The notes beneath the pieces were generated by a model. The model was not told the origin of the DNA. It did no database searches and was given only the letters and a program-made list of their open reading frames with translations. A DNA stretch of 64,000 nt from Pseudomonadota bacterium (GTDB taxonomy: Bacteria > Pseudomonadota > Gammaproteobacteria > Burkholderiales > Burkholderiaceae_C). Both the position numbers and the translations under genes were made by a program. The stretch's first letter is position 1. Each line of letters opens with the position of its first letter. Of the stretch, positions 45,571 through 53,338 are shown piece by piece. The DNA lies in NCBI GenBank assembly GCA_020161065.1, contig JAIUPH010000013.1:62001-126000 (forward strand), in the 5' to 3' direction.

Positions 45571-48500
45571 TCAAGCGGTGGCGATCTGCTGCCAGGCGCG
45601 GTCCAGCCGCTTGGCGCTGACCGGCTGCGGCGTCCGCAGTTCCTGCGCGAAGTAGCTGACGCGCAGCTCTTCCAGCAGCCAGCGGTATTCGTCCAGCCGC
45701 GCGTGGCGGGCGCCGCGCAGCTCGGCCACGCGGCGCAGCCAGCGCTGCTCCAGCGGGCGCAGCTCGGCCAGGCGCGCGGCGTCGCGCGCGGGGTCGGCGC
45801 GCAACTTGTCCAGGCGCAGCACGATGGCCTTCAGATAACGAGGCAGATGTTGCAACGCGGGCCACTCGGTCTGCGCGACGAAGCGCTTGGGCACCAGGCG
45901 CTGCAACTGCGCCGCGATGTCGTCGGCCACCTCCTTGGGCGGCCGGCTGTCCTTGAGCTTGCGCTGCGCCGCGGCCAGCTCGGCCAGCACGCTGCCGGCC
46001 AGGCGGGCCACCTCGGCGGCGATCAGGTTCAGCCGCGCGCGCCCTTCGTCGAGCCGGGCCTTGAAGCCGGCGGCATCCACCGGCAGCGGCTCGGCGAGGA
46101 AGGCGCGGTCGAGCGCGACCTCGATGACCTGCTCGCGCAGCTCTTCCAGCGTGCCCAGGCCCAGGTAGGCGGCGGCCATCTTCTGCAGGTCGGGGATGTT
46201 CTTTTCCAGGTACTTCAGCGGCTCGCGCAACTGCAGCGCCAGCAGCCGGCGCAGGCCGGCGCGGTGCTTGGCGGCGGCAAGCTGCGGCTCGTCGAAGACC
46301 TCGATCTCGACGTGCGTGCCGCGGTCGATCAGCGCCGGAAAGCCGACCAGCGTCTGCCCGGCCTTGCGCAGCTCCATCAGCTCGGGCAGCTCGCCGAAGG
46401 TCCAGTCGGTGTAGCGCTGCGGCTCTTCTTGCTCCCTCTCCCGCGCGGCGGGAGTGGGTTGGGGTGAGGGCCGGGGTGAGGGCCCGGTCGAGGGCTGGGG
46501 CGAAGCTGCCGCGGCGGCCTTCGAGGGACTCGTCTTCAACCCCGCCAGCGCCTGGAACGCGCTGCGCGCCAGGCCGCCCAGCTCGGCCTTCAGGCCGGCC
46601 AGGTCGCGCCCGGCGCCGAGCTGGCGGCCGTGCTCGTCGACGACGCGGAAGTTCATGAACTGGTGCGGGCTCAGCTGCTCCAGCTTGAAGTCGTTGCGCT
46701 GCACCGGCAGCTGCGTCTTCTCGCGCACGGCCCGCAGCAACACCTCCAGCAGGCTGCCGTCGCCGAAGGCGTGCGTTTCGATGAAGGCTTGCGCAAACTC
46801 GGCCAGCGGCATCAGCCGCGAGCGCGGGCGCTGGTGCAGGCTCTTGACCAGCGCCAGCAGCTTGTCTTTCAGCATGCCCGGCACCAGCCATTCGCAGCGC
46901 TCGTCGGCGACCTGGTTGAGCGCGTAGATCGGCACGGTGACGGTCAGGCCGTCGCGCGCATCGCCGGGTTCGTGCAGGTAGCTGGCGGCGCAGTCGATGC
47001 CGCCCAGGCGCACGGTGCGCGGGAAGGCGGCGGTGGTGATGCCGGCGGCCTCGTGCCGCATCAGCTCGTCGCGCGAGAGCTGCAGCAACTGCGGCTGGCG
47101 CTTCACCTCGGCGCGGAACCAGCGCTCCAGCGCGGCGGTGCTGCAGACGTCGGCGGGAATCTGCTGGTCGTAGAAGGCGTGGATCAGTTCGTCGTCGACC
47201 AGCACGTCCTGCCGGCGCGCCTTGTGCTCGAGTTCCTCCACCTGGCGGATCAGCTTCTGGTTGTGCGCCAGGAACGGCAGTCGGGTCTCGATCTCGCCCG
47301 TCACCAGCGCCTCGCGGATGAAGATCTCGCGCGCGGCGGCCGGGTCCAGCAGACCGTAGTTCACGCGCTTGTTGTTGTAGACCACGATCCCGTAGAGCGT
47401 GGCGCGCTCCAGCGCCACCACCTCGCCGGCCTTCTTCTCCCAGTGCGGCTCCAGCAACTGCGTCTTCAGCAGGTGGCCGGCGATGCCGGGCAGCCACTGC
47501 GGCTCGATCGCCGCCAGCCCGCGGCCGAACAGCCGCGTGGTCTCCACGAGTTCGGCCGCCACCAGCCAGCGGCCGGGCTTCTTGCTGAGGTTGGCGCCGG
47601 GGTGGCGCCAGAACTTGATGCCGCGCGCGCCGAGGTACCAGTCCTCGTCATCGCTCTTGCAGCCGATGTTGCCGAGCAAGCCCGACAGCATCGCCAGGTG
47701 CACCTGCTCGTAGGTGGCCGGCACGGTGTTGAGCCGCCAGCCGTGCTCGGCGACGACGGTGTGCAGCTGGCTGTGGATGTCGCGCCATTCGCGCACGCGT
47801 CGCGGGTTGATGAAGCGCTCGCGCAGGCGCTGCTCTTGCTGGCGGTTGGACAGCTTGTGCGCGGTGTGGCCTTCGCCATGGCCGCGGCCTTCCTCGATCC
47901 ACCGCCACAGCTTGAGCGTGCCCACGAACTCCGACTTCTCGTCGTCGAAGGGCTTGTGCTTCTCGTCGGCGGCCTGCTGCTGGTCCTGCGGGCGGTCGCG
48001 CACGTCCTGGCCCGACAGCGCGGCGGCGATCACCAGCACCTCGGCCAGCGACTGGCGGCGCTGCGCCTCCAGGATCATGCGGCCGACGCGCGGGTCCAGC
48101 GGCAGCCGGGCAAGCTGCCGGCCGATCTCGGTAAGCGCGTTGTCGTCGTCGACGGCGCCCAGCTCCGACAGCAGTGCGTAGCCGTCGGCGATGGCCTTGC
48201 GCGGCGGCGCTTCGAGGAACGGGAAGTCCTCCACCGCCCCGAGGTGCAGCGCCTTCATGCGCAGGATCACGCCGGCCAGAGAGCTGCGCAGGATTTCGGG
48301 GTCGGTGAAGCGCGGCCGCGCGGCGAACTCGTCTTCGCCGTAGAGCCTGATGCAGATGCCGTTGGCCACCCGCCCGCAGCGCCCGGCGCGCTGGTTGGCC
48401 GCCGCCTGGCTGATGGGCTCGACCTGCAACTGCTCGACCTTGTTGCGGTAGCTGTAACGTTTGACGCGCGCCAGTCCGGCGTCGACGACGTAGCGGATGC

Positions 48501-49488
48501 CGGGCACCGTCAGCGAGGTCTCGGCGACGTTGGTGGCCAGCACGATGCGCCGGCCGTTGCCGGGCTGGAACACGCGCTCCTGCTCGGCCTGCGAAAGGCG
48601 CGCGAACAGCGGCAGGATCTCCGGCGGCGGCCCGCCCCGATGCTGGGCCGCGAGGTGCTTGCGCAGATGGTCGGCGGCCTCGCGGATCTCGCGCTCGCCG
48701 GGCAGGAAGACGAGGATGTCGCCCGGGCCTTCGCACCACAGCTCGTCGACGGCGTCGGCGATGGCGTCTTCGAGGTCGGTGTTCTTTTGCTCTTCCCAAG
48801 GCCGCCAGCGCTGCTCCACGGGGAACAGCCGCCCGGAGACCATGATCACCGGCGCCGGCCCCTGCGCCGACGCGAAGTGCTGCGCGAAGCGGTCGGCGTC
48901 GATCGTCGCCGAGGTGATGATGATCTTGAGGTCGGGCCGCCGCGGCAGCAGCTGGCGAAGGTAGCCCAGCAGGAAGTCGATGTTGAGGCTGCGCTCGTGC
49001 GCCTCGTCGATGATCAGCGTGTCGTAGGCCGAGAGCAGCGGGTCGGTCTGCGTCTCGGCCAGCAGGATGCCGTCGGTCATCAGCTTGACCGAGGCGCCGG
49101 CCTGCAGCCGGTCCTGGAAGCGCACCTTGTAGCCGACCACCTCGCCCAGCGGCGATTGCAGCTCGTCGGCGATGCGCTTGGCCACGCTGGTGGCGGCAAT
49201 GCGCCGCGGCTGCGTGTGGCCGATCAGCGCGCGGCGGCCGGTGCTCGGGTTGGCGCGGCCGCGGCCCAGTTCCAGCGCGATCTTGGGCAGTTGCGTGGTC
49301 TTGCCCGAGCCGGTCTCGCCGCAGACGATGACCACCGGATGCTGCGCGATGGCGCGCGCGATTTCGTCGCGCCGCGCCGAGACCGGCAGCGCTTCGGGGT
49401 AGGTGATCGGCGGGATGGGGTGCGCTGCGACGGCGGCAGCGCCGGGGCGGGGCTTCACGGGGCGCGGATTATCGGCCGCGCCCCGCAC
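45571..49488 (-). CDS. hrpA: ATP-dependent RNA helicase HrpA
   Basis: This 1305-residue DEAH-box helicase is of the usual HrpA length. It has Walker A CGETGSGKTTQ (about 56-66), DEAH in IIDEAHERSLNIDFLLGYL, TSATIDADRF, the QRAGRCGR motif VI and a long C-terminal DUF3418-like region. E. coli HrpA rescues stalled ribosomes and processes mRNA. The start is GTG at 49488; GTG at 49458 is also possible. Residues about 995-1020 are a Pro/Ser/Arg-rich insert (PSPRPSPQPTPAARERE) encoded by a REP-like palindromic element lying in frame, just before the conserved C-terminal part. Confidence 0.93.
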   Translation of the reverse strand: MRGAADNPRPVKPRPGAAAVAAHPIPPITYPEALPVSARRDEIARAIAQHPVVIVCGETGSGKTTQLPKIALELGRGRANPSTGRRALIGHTQPRRIAATSVAKRIADELQSPLGEVVGYKVRFQDRLQAGASVKLMTDGILLAETQTDPLLSAYDTLIIDEAHERSLNIDFLLGYLRQLLPRRPDLKIIITSATIDADRFAQHFASAQGPAPVIMVSGRLFPVEQRWRPWEEQKNTDLEDAIADAVDELWCEGPGDILVFLPGEREIREAADHLRKHLAAQHRGGPPPEILPLFARLSQAEQERVFQPGNGRRIVLATNVAETSLTVPGIRYVVDAGLARVKRYSYRNKVEQLQVEPISQAAANQRAGRCGRVANGICIRLYGEDEFAARPRFTDPEILRSSLAGVILRMKALHLGAVEDFPFLEAPPRKAIADGYALLSELGAVDDDNALTEIGRQLARLPLDPRVGRMILEAQRRQSLAEVLVIAAALSGQDVRDRPQDQQQAADEKHKPFDDEKSEFVGTLKLWRWIEEGRGHGEGHTAHKLSNRQQEQRLRERFINPRRVREWRDIHSQLHTVVAEHGWRLNTVPATYEQVHLAMLSGLLGNIGCKSDDEDWYLGARGIKFWRHPGANLSKKPGRWLVAAELVETTRLFGRGLAAIEPQWLPGIAGHLLKTQLLEPHWEKKAGEVVALERATLYGIVVYNNKRVNYGLLDPAAAREIFIREALVTGEIETRLPFLAHNQKLIRQVEELEHKARRQDVLVDDELIHAFYDQQIPADVCSTAALERWFRAEVKRQPQLLQLSRDELMRHEAAGITTAAFPRTVRLGGIDCAASYLHEPGDARDGLTVTVPIYALNQVADERCEWLVPGMLKDKLLALVKSLHQRPRSRLMPLAEFAQAFIETHAFGDGSLLEVLLRAVREKTQLPVQRNDFKLEQLSPHQFMNFRVVDEHGRQLGAGRDLAGLKAELGGLARSAFQALAGLKTSPSKAAAAASPQPSTGPSPRPSPQPTPAAREREQEEPQRYTDWTFGELPELMELRKAGQTLVGFPALIDRGTHVEIEVFDEPQLAAAKHRAGLRRLLALQLREPLKYLEKNIPDLQKMAAAYLGLGTLEELREQVIEVALDRAFLAEPLPVDAAGFKARLDEGRARLNLIAAEVARLAGSVLAELAAAQRKLKDSRPPKEVADDIAAQLQRLVPKRFVAQTEWPALQHLPRYLKAIVLRLDKLRADPARDAARLAELRPLEQRWLRRVAELRGARHARLDEYRWLLEELRVSYFAQELRTPQPVSAKRLDRAWQQIATA
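46432..46505 (-). repeat. REP-like palindromic element inserted in frame in hrpA
   Basis: On the plus strand a hairpin CTCCCGC-GCG-GCGGGAG (46438-46454) preceded by CTCCCT is followed by GGTTGGGGTGAGGG and further GGTGAGGGC-like units. This is the look of the widespread CTCTCCC/GGGGTGAGGG intergenic repeat of Gram-negative genomes. Here it lies within hrpA, keeps the reading frame, and produces the insert PSPRPSPQPTPAARERE. Another frame gives ALTPALTPTHSRRAGE, a hallmark peptide of this repeat. Confidence 0.7.
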
Positions 49489-49506
49489 CCTGCGCGGCGC
49501 GGCCGC

Positions 49507-49893
49507 TCAGCCGGGCATCTTGTACGCGATGACGCAGAACACCGCGCCTTGCGGGTCTTGCAGCACCGCGAAGCGGCCGACGTTGGGGATGTCGGTCGGC
49601 GGCACGACGGCCTTGCCGCCCAGCTCGGCGCATTGGCGCGCGGTGGCATCGGCGTCGGTCACGGTGACGTAGCAGCTCCAGCAGGCCATCGGCGGCCCAC
49701 CGGGCGGCGGCGCCATGATGCCGCCGACGGCTTCGGCGCCGACCTTCACGACGCGGTAGGTGTCGCCGTGCGCCATCGGCATGTCGTCGAATGTCCAGCC
49801 GAGCAGCTTGCCGTAGAAGTCGGTGGCCTTGGCGGGGTCGGGGGTTGCCAGCTCGCACCAGCTGAAGGCGCCGGGGGTCTTGAACGCGTCCAT
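49507..49893 (-). CDS. VOC (glyoxalase/bleomycin-resistance) family protein
   Basis: This 128-residue vicinal-oxygen-chelate protein has FSWCELATPDPAKATDFYGK at the N terminus and WTFDDMPM, followed by two beta-alpha-beta-beta-beta units. It ends FAVLQDPQGAVFCVIAYK, where a metal-ligand Glu would often be. It probably binds or converts a small ligand; the function is not assignable. AAAGGAG ahead of the ATG at 49893 fixes the start. It lies 18 bases upstream of hrpA and is divergent from argA. Confidence 0.82.
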   Translation of the reverse strand: MDAFKTPGAFSWCELATPDPAKATDFYGKLLGWTFDDMPMAHGDTYRVVKVGAEAVGGIMAPPPGGPPMACWSCYVTVTDADATARQCAELGGKAVVPPTDIPNVGRFAVLQDPQGAVFCVIAYKMPG

Positions 49894-50003
49894 CGCTGCT
49901 CCTTTGGGGGATGGGAAGGAATCGGGCCGCGCATGCTGCGCCCACGGCGCCATCGCCGTCAACGTCGATGCCGCACAATGCGCGCCGCCACGCCCGTCGC
50001 GCC

Positions 50004-51344
50004 ATGAACCTCGTCTTCCCGCACACCTTCGTTCCCTGGTTCCGCTCGGTGGCGCCGTACATCCACGCCTACCGCGGCAAGACCTTCGTGGTGGGGCTGG
50101 CCGGCGAGGCCATCGCCGCCGGCAAGCTCAACGCCTTCGTGCAAGACCTGGCGATCCTGCATGCCATGGGCATCAAGCTGGTGCTGGTGCACGGCTTTCG
50201 GCCGCAGGTCAACGAGCAGCTCGCGGCCAAGGGCCACGTCTCGAAGTTCAGCCACGGCATCCGCATCACCGACGCGGTGGCGCTGGACGGTGCGCAGGAA
50301 GCCGCGGGGCAGTTGCGCTTCGAGATCGAGGCCGCCTTCAGCCAGGGCCTGCCCAACACGCCGATGGCCAACGCCACGGTGCGCGTGGTGTCCGGCAACT
50401 TCCTCACCGCGCGGCCGGTGGGCATCGTCGACGGCGTGGACTTCCTGTTGAGCGGCCTGGTGCGCCGGGTGGACGGCGCGGCGATCCGCCGCGCCATCGA
50501 CATCGGCGCGCTGGTGTTGCTGTCGCCGTTCGGCTTTTCGCCGACCGGCGAGGCCTTCAACCTGACGATGGAAGACGTGGCCACGCAGACGGCGATCGCG
50601 CTGCAGGCCGACAAGCTGGTCTTCATGACCGAGGTGCCGGGCATCCGCGAGAACCCCGACGACGCCGACAGCGGCATCGACACCGAGCTGGCGCTGGCCG
50701 ATGCCAAGCGGCTGCTGGCGCGGCTGCCGCGGCCGCATCAGCCCACCGACACCGCGTTCTACCTGCAGCATTGCGTGAAGGCCTGCGAAGGCGGCGTCGA
50801 GCGCTCGCACATCCTGCCCTTCGCCGCCGACGGCGCCTTGCTGATGGAGGTGTTCACGCACGACGGCATCGGCACCATGGTGGTCGACGAAAAGCTGGAA
50901 AGCCTGCGCGAGGCCACGCCCGACGACGTGGGCGGCATCCTGCAGCTCATCGAGCCATTCGAGCGCGACGGCACGCTGGTGCGGCGCGAGCGCGCCGAGA
51001 TCGAGCGCGACGTCAGCTACTACACCGTGATCGAGCACGACGGCGTGATCTTCGGCTGCGCGGCGCTCTACCCCTACCCCGAAGGCCGCACCGCCGAGAT
51101 GGCGGCGCTGACCATCTCGCCGCACGTGCAAGGCCAGGGCGACGGCGAGCGAATCCTCAAGCGCATCGAGCAGCGCGCGCGCGCCGCCGGGCTGGACAGC
51201 ATCTTCGTGCTGACCACGCGCACGATGCACTGGTTCATCAAGCGCGGCTTCGTGCCGGTCGACCCCGACTGGCTGCCCGAGGCGCGCAAACGCAAGTACA
51301 ACTGGGACCGGCGCTCGCAGGTCCTCGTCAAGAAGTTCGTCTGA
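50004..51344 (+). CDS. argA: Amino-acid N-acetyltransferase (N-acetylglutamate synthase)
   Basis: This 446-residue protein matches ArgA, the first enzyme of arginine synthesis, which makes N-acetylglutamate from glutamate and acetyl-CoA. An amino acid kinase-like regulatory domain occupies about 25-290 ([33 protein letters not shown]). A GNAT acetyltransferase domain covers about 300-446 ([20 protein letters not shown], then [16 protein letters not shown]). The C-terminal [14 protein letters not shown] is typical of proteobacterial ArgA. ATG at 49968 is an upstream alternative start. Confidence 0.94.
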   Translation: MNLVFPHTFVPWFRSVAPYIHAYRGKTFVVGLAGEAIAAGKLNAFVQDLAILHAMGIKLVLVHGFRPQVNEQLAAKGHVSKFSHGIRITDAVALDGAQEAAGQLRFEIEAAFSQGLPNTPMANATVRVVSGNFLTARPVGIVDGVDFLLSGLVRRVDGAAIRRAIDIGALVLLSPFGFSPTGEAFNLTMEDVATQTAIALQADKLVFMTEVPGIRENPDDADSGIDTELALADAKRLLARLPRPHQPTDTAFYLQHCVKACEGGVERSHILPFAADGALLMEVFTHDGIGTMVVDEKLESLREATPDDVGGILQLIEPFERDGTLVRRERAEIERDVSYYTVIEHDGVIFGCAALYPYPEGRTAEMAALTISPHVQGQGDGERILKRIEQRARAAGLDSIFVLTTRTMHWFIKRGFVPVDPDWLPEARKRKYNWDRRSQVLVKKFV

Positions 51345-51360
51345 CCGAAGGAGAAAAGCC

Positions 51361-51633
51361 ATGACCCGCATGGTGCAGTGCGTGTATCTGAAGAAGGAAG
51401 CGCCGGGCCTGACCTACGCGCCCTACCCCGGCGAACTGGGCAAGCGCATCTACCAGCAGATCAGCGCCGAAGCCTTCGAGGCGTGGAAGCGCCACCAGAC
51501 CATGCTGGTCAACGAGAACCGGCTCAACCTGGCCGATGCGCGCGCCCGCCAGTACCTGGCGCGGCAGATGGAGCAGTTCCTGTTCGGCGGCCAGGCCGAG
51601 ACGCCGGCCGGCTACGTGCCGCCATCCGCCTGA
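51361..51633 (+). CDS. yggX: Probable Fe(2+)-trafficking / oxidative damage protection protein YggX
   Basis: This 90-residue protein matches Ygg[21 protein letters not shown] with the conserved Cys7, [20 protein letters not shown] and the [12 protein letters not shown] end. YggX protects iron-sulphur enzymes and is linked to labile iron handling. AAGGAG just before the ATG supports the start. It is 16 bases after argA, and the next gene is a Fur-box-controlled ferric iron-binding protein, so iron is a local theme. Confidence 0.95.
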   Translation: MTRMVQCVYLKKEAPGLTYAPYPGELGKRIYQQISAEAFEAWKRHQTMLVNENRLNLADARARQYLARQMEQFLFGGQAETPAGYVPPSA

Positions 51634-51699
51634 CGCTCGACGGTGGACGTAGCGGCGCCGGCAAGGGCGCCGGCCGGTTTCCCTGATGCGGCGCAAGCT

Positions 51700-51735
51700 T
51701 TCTCAATTGAGAGTGGTTCTCGTTCTCAGATAACA
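51700..51735 (+). promoter_or_regulatory. Promoter with overlapping Fur box for the iron-binding protein gene
   Basis: TTGAGA (51707-51712) and GATAAC (51729-51734) are 16 bases apart and form a good sigma70 promoter. TGAGAGTGGTTCTCG at 51708-51722 fits the 7-1-7 half of a Fur box, and further TTCTC/GAGA-type repeats flank it on both sides (TTTCTCAATTGAGAG, TCGTTCTCAGATAA). The overlap with -35 and -10 implies iron repression. Confidence 0.75.
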
Positions 51736-51769
51736 TCCGCGTCCTCCGAACCGTTTTGGGAGTGACGCC

Positions 51770-52813
51770 TTGCGCCGCCTGTTTCATCTTCGCCTCGCCG
51801 CCCTGGCGCTGGTTGCCGGCCTCTCGCTGCCGGCCCTCGCCCAGGACAAGGTGCTCAACCTGTACTCGGCGCGTCACTACCAGACCGACGAGGCGCTGTA
51901 CGACAACTTCACCAAGCAGACCGGCATCCGCATCAACCGCGTGGATTCCGACGATGCCGGCATCTTCAACCGCCTGAAGAGCGAGGGCGCCGCCAGCCCG
52001 GCCGACGTGGTGCTGCTGGTCGACGCCGCGCGGCTGTGGCGCGCCGAAAACGAGGGCTTGTTCCAGCCCGTGCGCAGTGCCGTGCTGGAAGAGCGCATTC
52101 CCGCCCAATTGCGCGGCAAGGACAGCGGCGAAGGACCTTTCTGGTTCGGGTTTTCGACGCGCGCGCGCATCGTGGTTTACGACAAGGCGTCGGTCGCCAA
52201 GGCCGACGTCGACCAGTACGAGAAACTCGCGCTGCCGGTCAACAAGGGGCGGCTGTGCACGCGCTCGGGTTCGCACCCGTACAACCTGTCGCTGTTCGGC
52301 GCGATGCTCGAACACCTGGGCCCCGAGAAAACCGAAACCTGGCTCAAGGGACTGGTGACCAATATGGCGCGCGACCCCAAGGGCGGCGATACCGACCAGA
52401 TCAAGGCGGTGGCCAGCGGCGAATGCGCGGTGGCGCTGACCAACAGTTATTACCTGGCGCGGCTGATGCGCTCCACCGTGCCCGGCGAGCGCGAAGTGGC
52501 CGAGCGCGTCGGTGTCGTCTTCCCCAACCAGGCCGACCACGGCACCCACGTCAACGTGGCCGGCGGCGCGGTGGCCCGGCATGCCAAGAACCGCGAGGCC
52601 GCGGTCAAGTTCCTGGAATACCTCTCCAGCCCCGAGGCGCAAGGGTATTTCGCCAACGGCAATAACGAATGGCCGGTGGTGGCCGGCACCAAACTGAACA
52701 ACCGCGCGCTCGATGCCTTCGGCTCGTTCAAGCGCGAAACCGTGCCGATATCGGTGATCGGCATGAATCAGGTGAAGGTGCAGCAGATTCTCGACCGCGT
52801 CGGCTACAAATAA
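51770..52813 (+). CDS. Ferric iron ABC transporter substrate-binding protein (FutA/FbpA type)
   Basis: This 347-residue periplasmic iron-binding protein has a signal peptide of about 24 residues (cleavage near ALAQD), followed by VLNLYSARHYQTDEALYDNF, typical of FutA/FbpA proteins. The paired tyrosines in TNSYYLARLM are the expected iron ligands. NKGRLCTRSGSHPYNLSLFG and NVAGGAVARHAKNREAAVKF are family blocks. The start is TTG at 51770 with GGGAG upstream. It is preceded by a promoter with a Fur box. No permease or ATPase gene follows; the next gene encodes H-NS, so its membrane partners are encoded elsewhere. Confidence 0.92.
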   Translation: MRRLFHLRLAALALVAGLSLPALAQDKVLNLYSARHYQTDEALYDNFTKQTGIRINRVDSDDAGIFNRLKSEGAASPADVVLLVDAARLWRAENEGLFQPVRSAVLEERIPAQLRGKDSGEGPFWFGFSTRARIVVYDKASVAKADVDQYEKLALPVNKGRLCTRSGSHPYNLSLFGAMLEHLGPEKTETWLKGLVTNMARDPKGGDTDQIKAVASGECAVALTNSYYLARLMRSTVPGEREVAERVGVVFPNQADHGTHVNVAGGAVARHAKNREAAVKFLEYLSSPEAQGYFANGNNEWPVVAGTKLNNRALDAFGSFKRETVPISVIGMNQVKVQQILDRVGYK

Positions 52814-52821
52814 GCCGCGAT

Positions 52822-52877
52822 TCGATATCAGCGCCGCTCCCTGATATATTGACGCATCGCTTTTCACCGATGCGGAG
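52822..52877 (+). promoter_or_regulatory. hns promoter with operator-like inverted repeat and leader hairpin over the ribosome site
   Basis: TATATT (52845-52850) is a good -10, with TCGATA (52822-52827) 17 bases upstream as a possible -35. A perfect inverted repeat, ATATCAG (52825-52831) and CTGATAT (52841-52847), spans both elements. A second perfect inverted repeat, CGCATCG (52853-52859) and CGATGCG (52868-52874), would form a leader hairpin whose right arm overlaps the Shine-Dalgarno GCGGAG (52872-52877). Confidence 0.6.
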
Positions 52878-52884
52878 TTGATTC

Positions 52885-53208
52885 ATGGCCACCCGATTGA
52901 GCGACCTGCTGGCCAAGAAGGCCGAACTCGAGCAGCAAATCATTTCCCTGCAGCGCGAGGAACGCGGCGCCGCCATCGCCCAGGTCAAGGCCTTGATGGC
53001 CGAGCACGGCCTGAGCCTGGCCGACCTGGGCTCGGCGCGCAGCACCGCCAGCCCGGCCGCGGCGCCCAAGGGCCGCACCGGCGCCAAGGTAGCGCCCAAG
53101 TACCGCGACCCGGCCAGCGGCCAGACGTGGTCGGGCCGCGGCCTGCACCCCAAGTGGCTGCGGCAGGCGCTGGAAGGCGGCGCCCAGCTCGGCGACTTCG
53201 CGCTCTGA
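52885..53208 (+). CDS. H-NS family histone-like nucleoid-structuring protein
   Basis: This 107-residue nucleoid protein has an N-terminal coiled-coil dimerisation part (LSDLLAKKAELEQQIISLQR), an Ala/Pro/Lys linker and the C-terminal DNA-binding box YRDPASGQTWSGRGLHPKWL at about 75-94. The last is the betaproteobacterial BpH3/MvaT-unrelated H-NS signature. It is expected to bind AT-rich DNA and silence acquired genes, which is relevant to the lower-GC element at 33000-36000. It is likely autoregulated through the AT-rich inverted repeat in its own promoter. Confidence 0.9.
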   Translation: MATRLSDLLAKKAELEQQIISLQREERGAAIAQVKALMAEHGLSLADLGSARSTASPAAAPKGRTGAKVAPKYRDPASGQTWSGRGLHPKWLRQALEGGAQLGDFAL

Positions 53209-53338
53209 ACGGCTGCCGGCCGTGCCGTCAGCGCCTCCGGTGCGACGACCACCCTGGGGCCTCTACCAGCAGCGCTCGCCCGCGGCCAGCGCTAGCATGC
53301 GTCGCCCGCTGAGCCGCTGACCCGAACGGGGACGGTTC

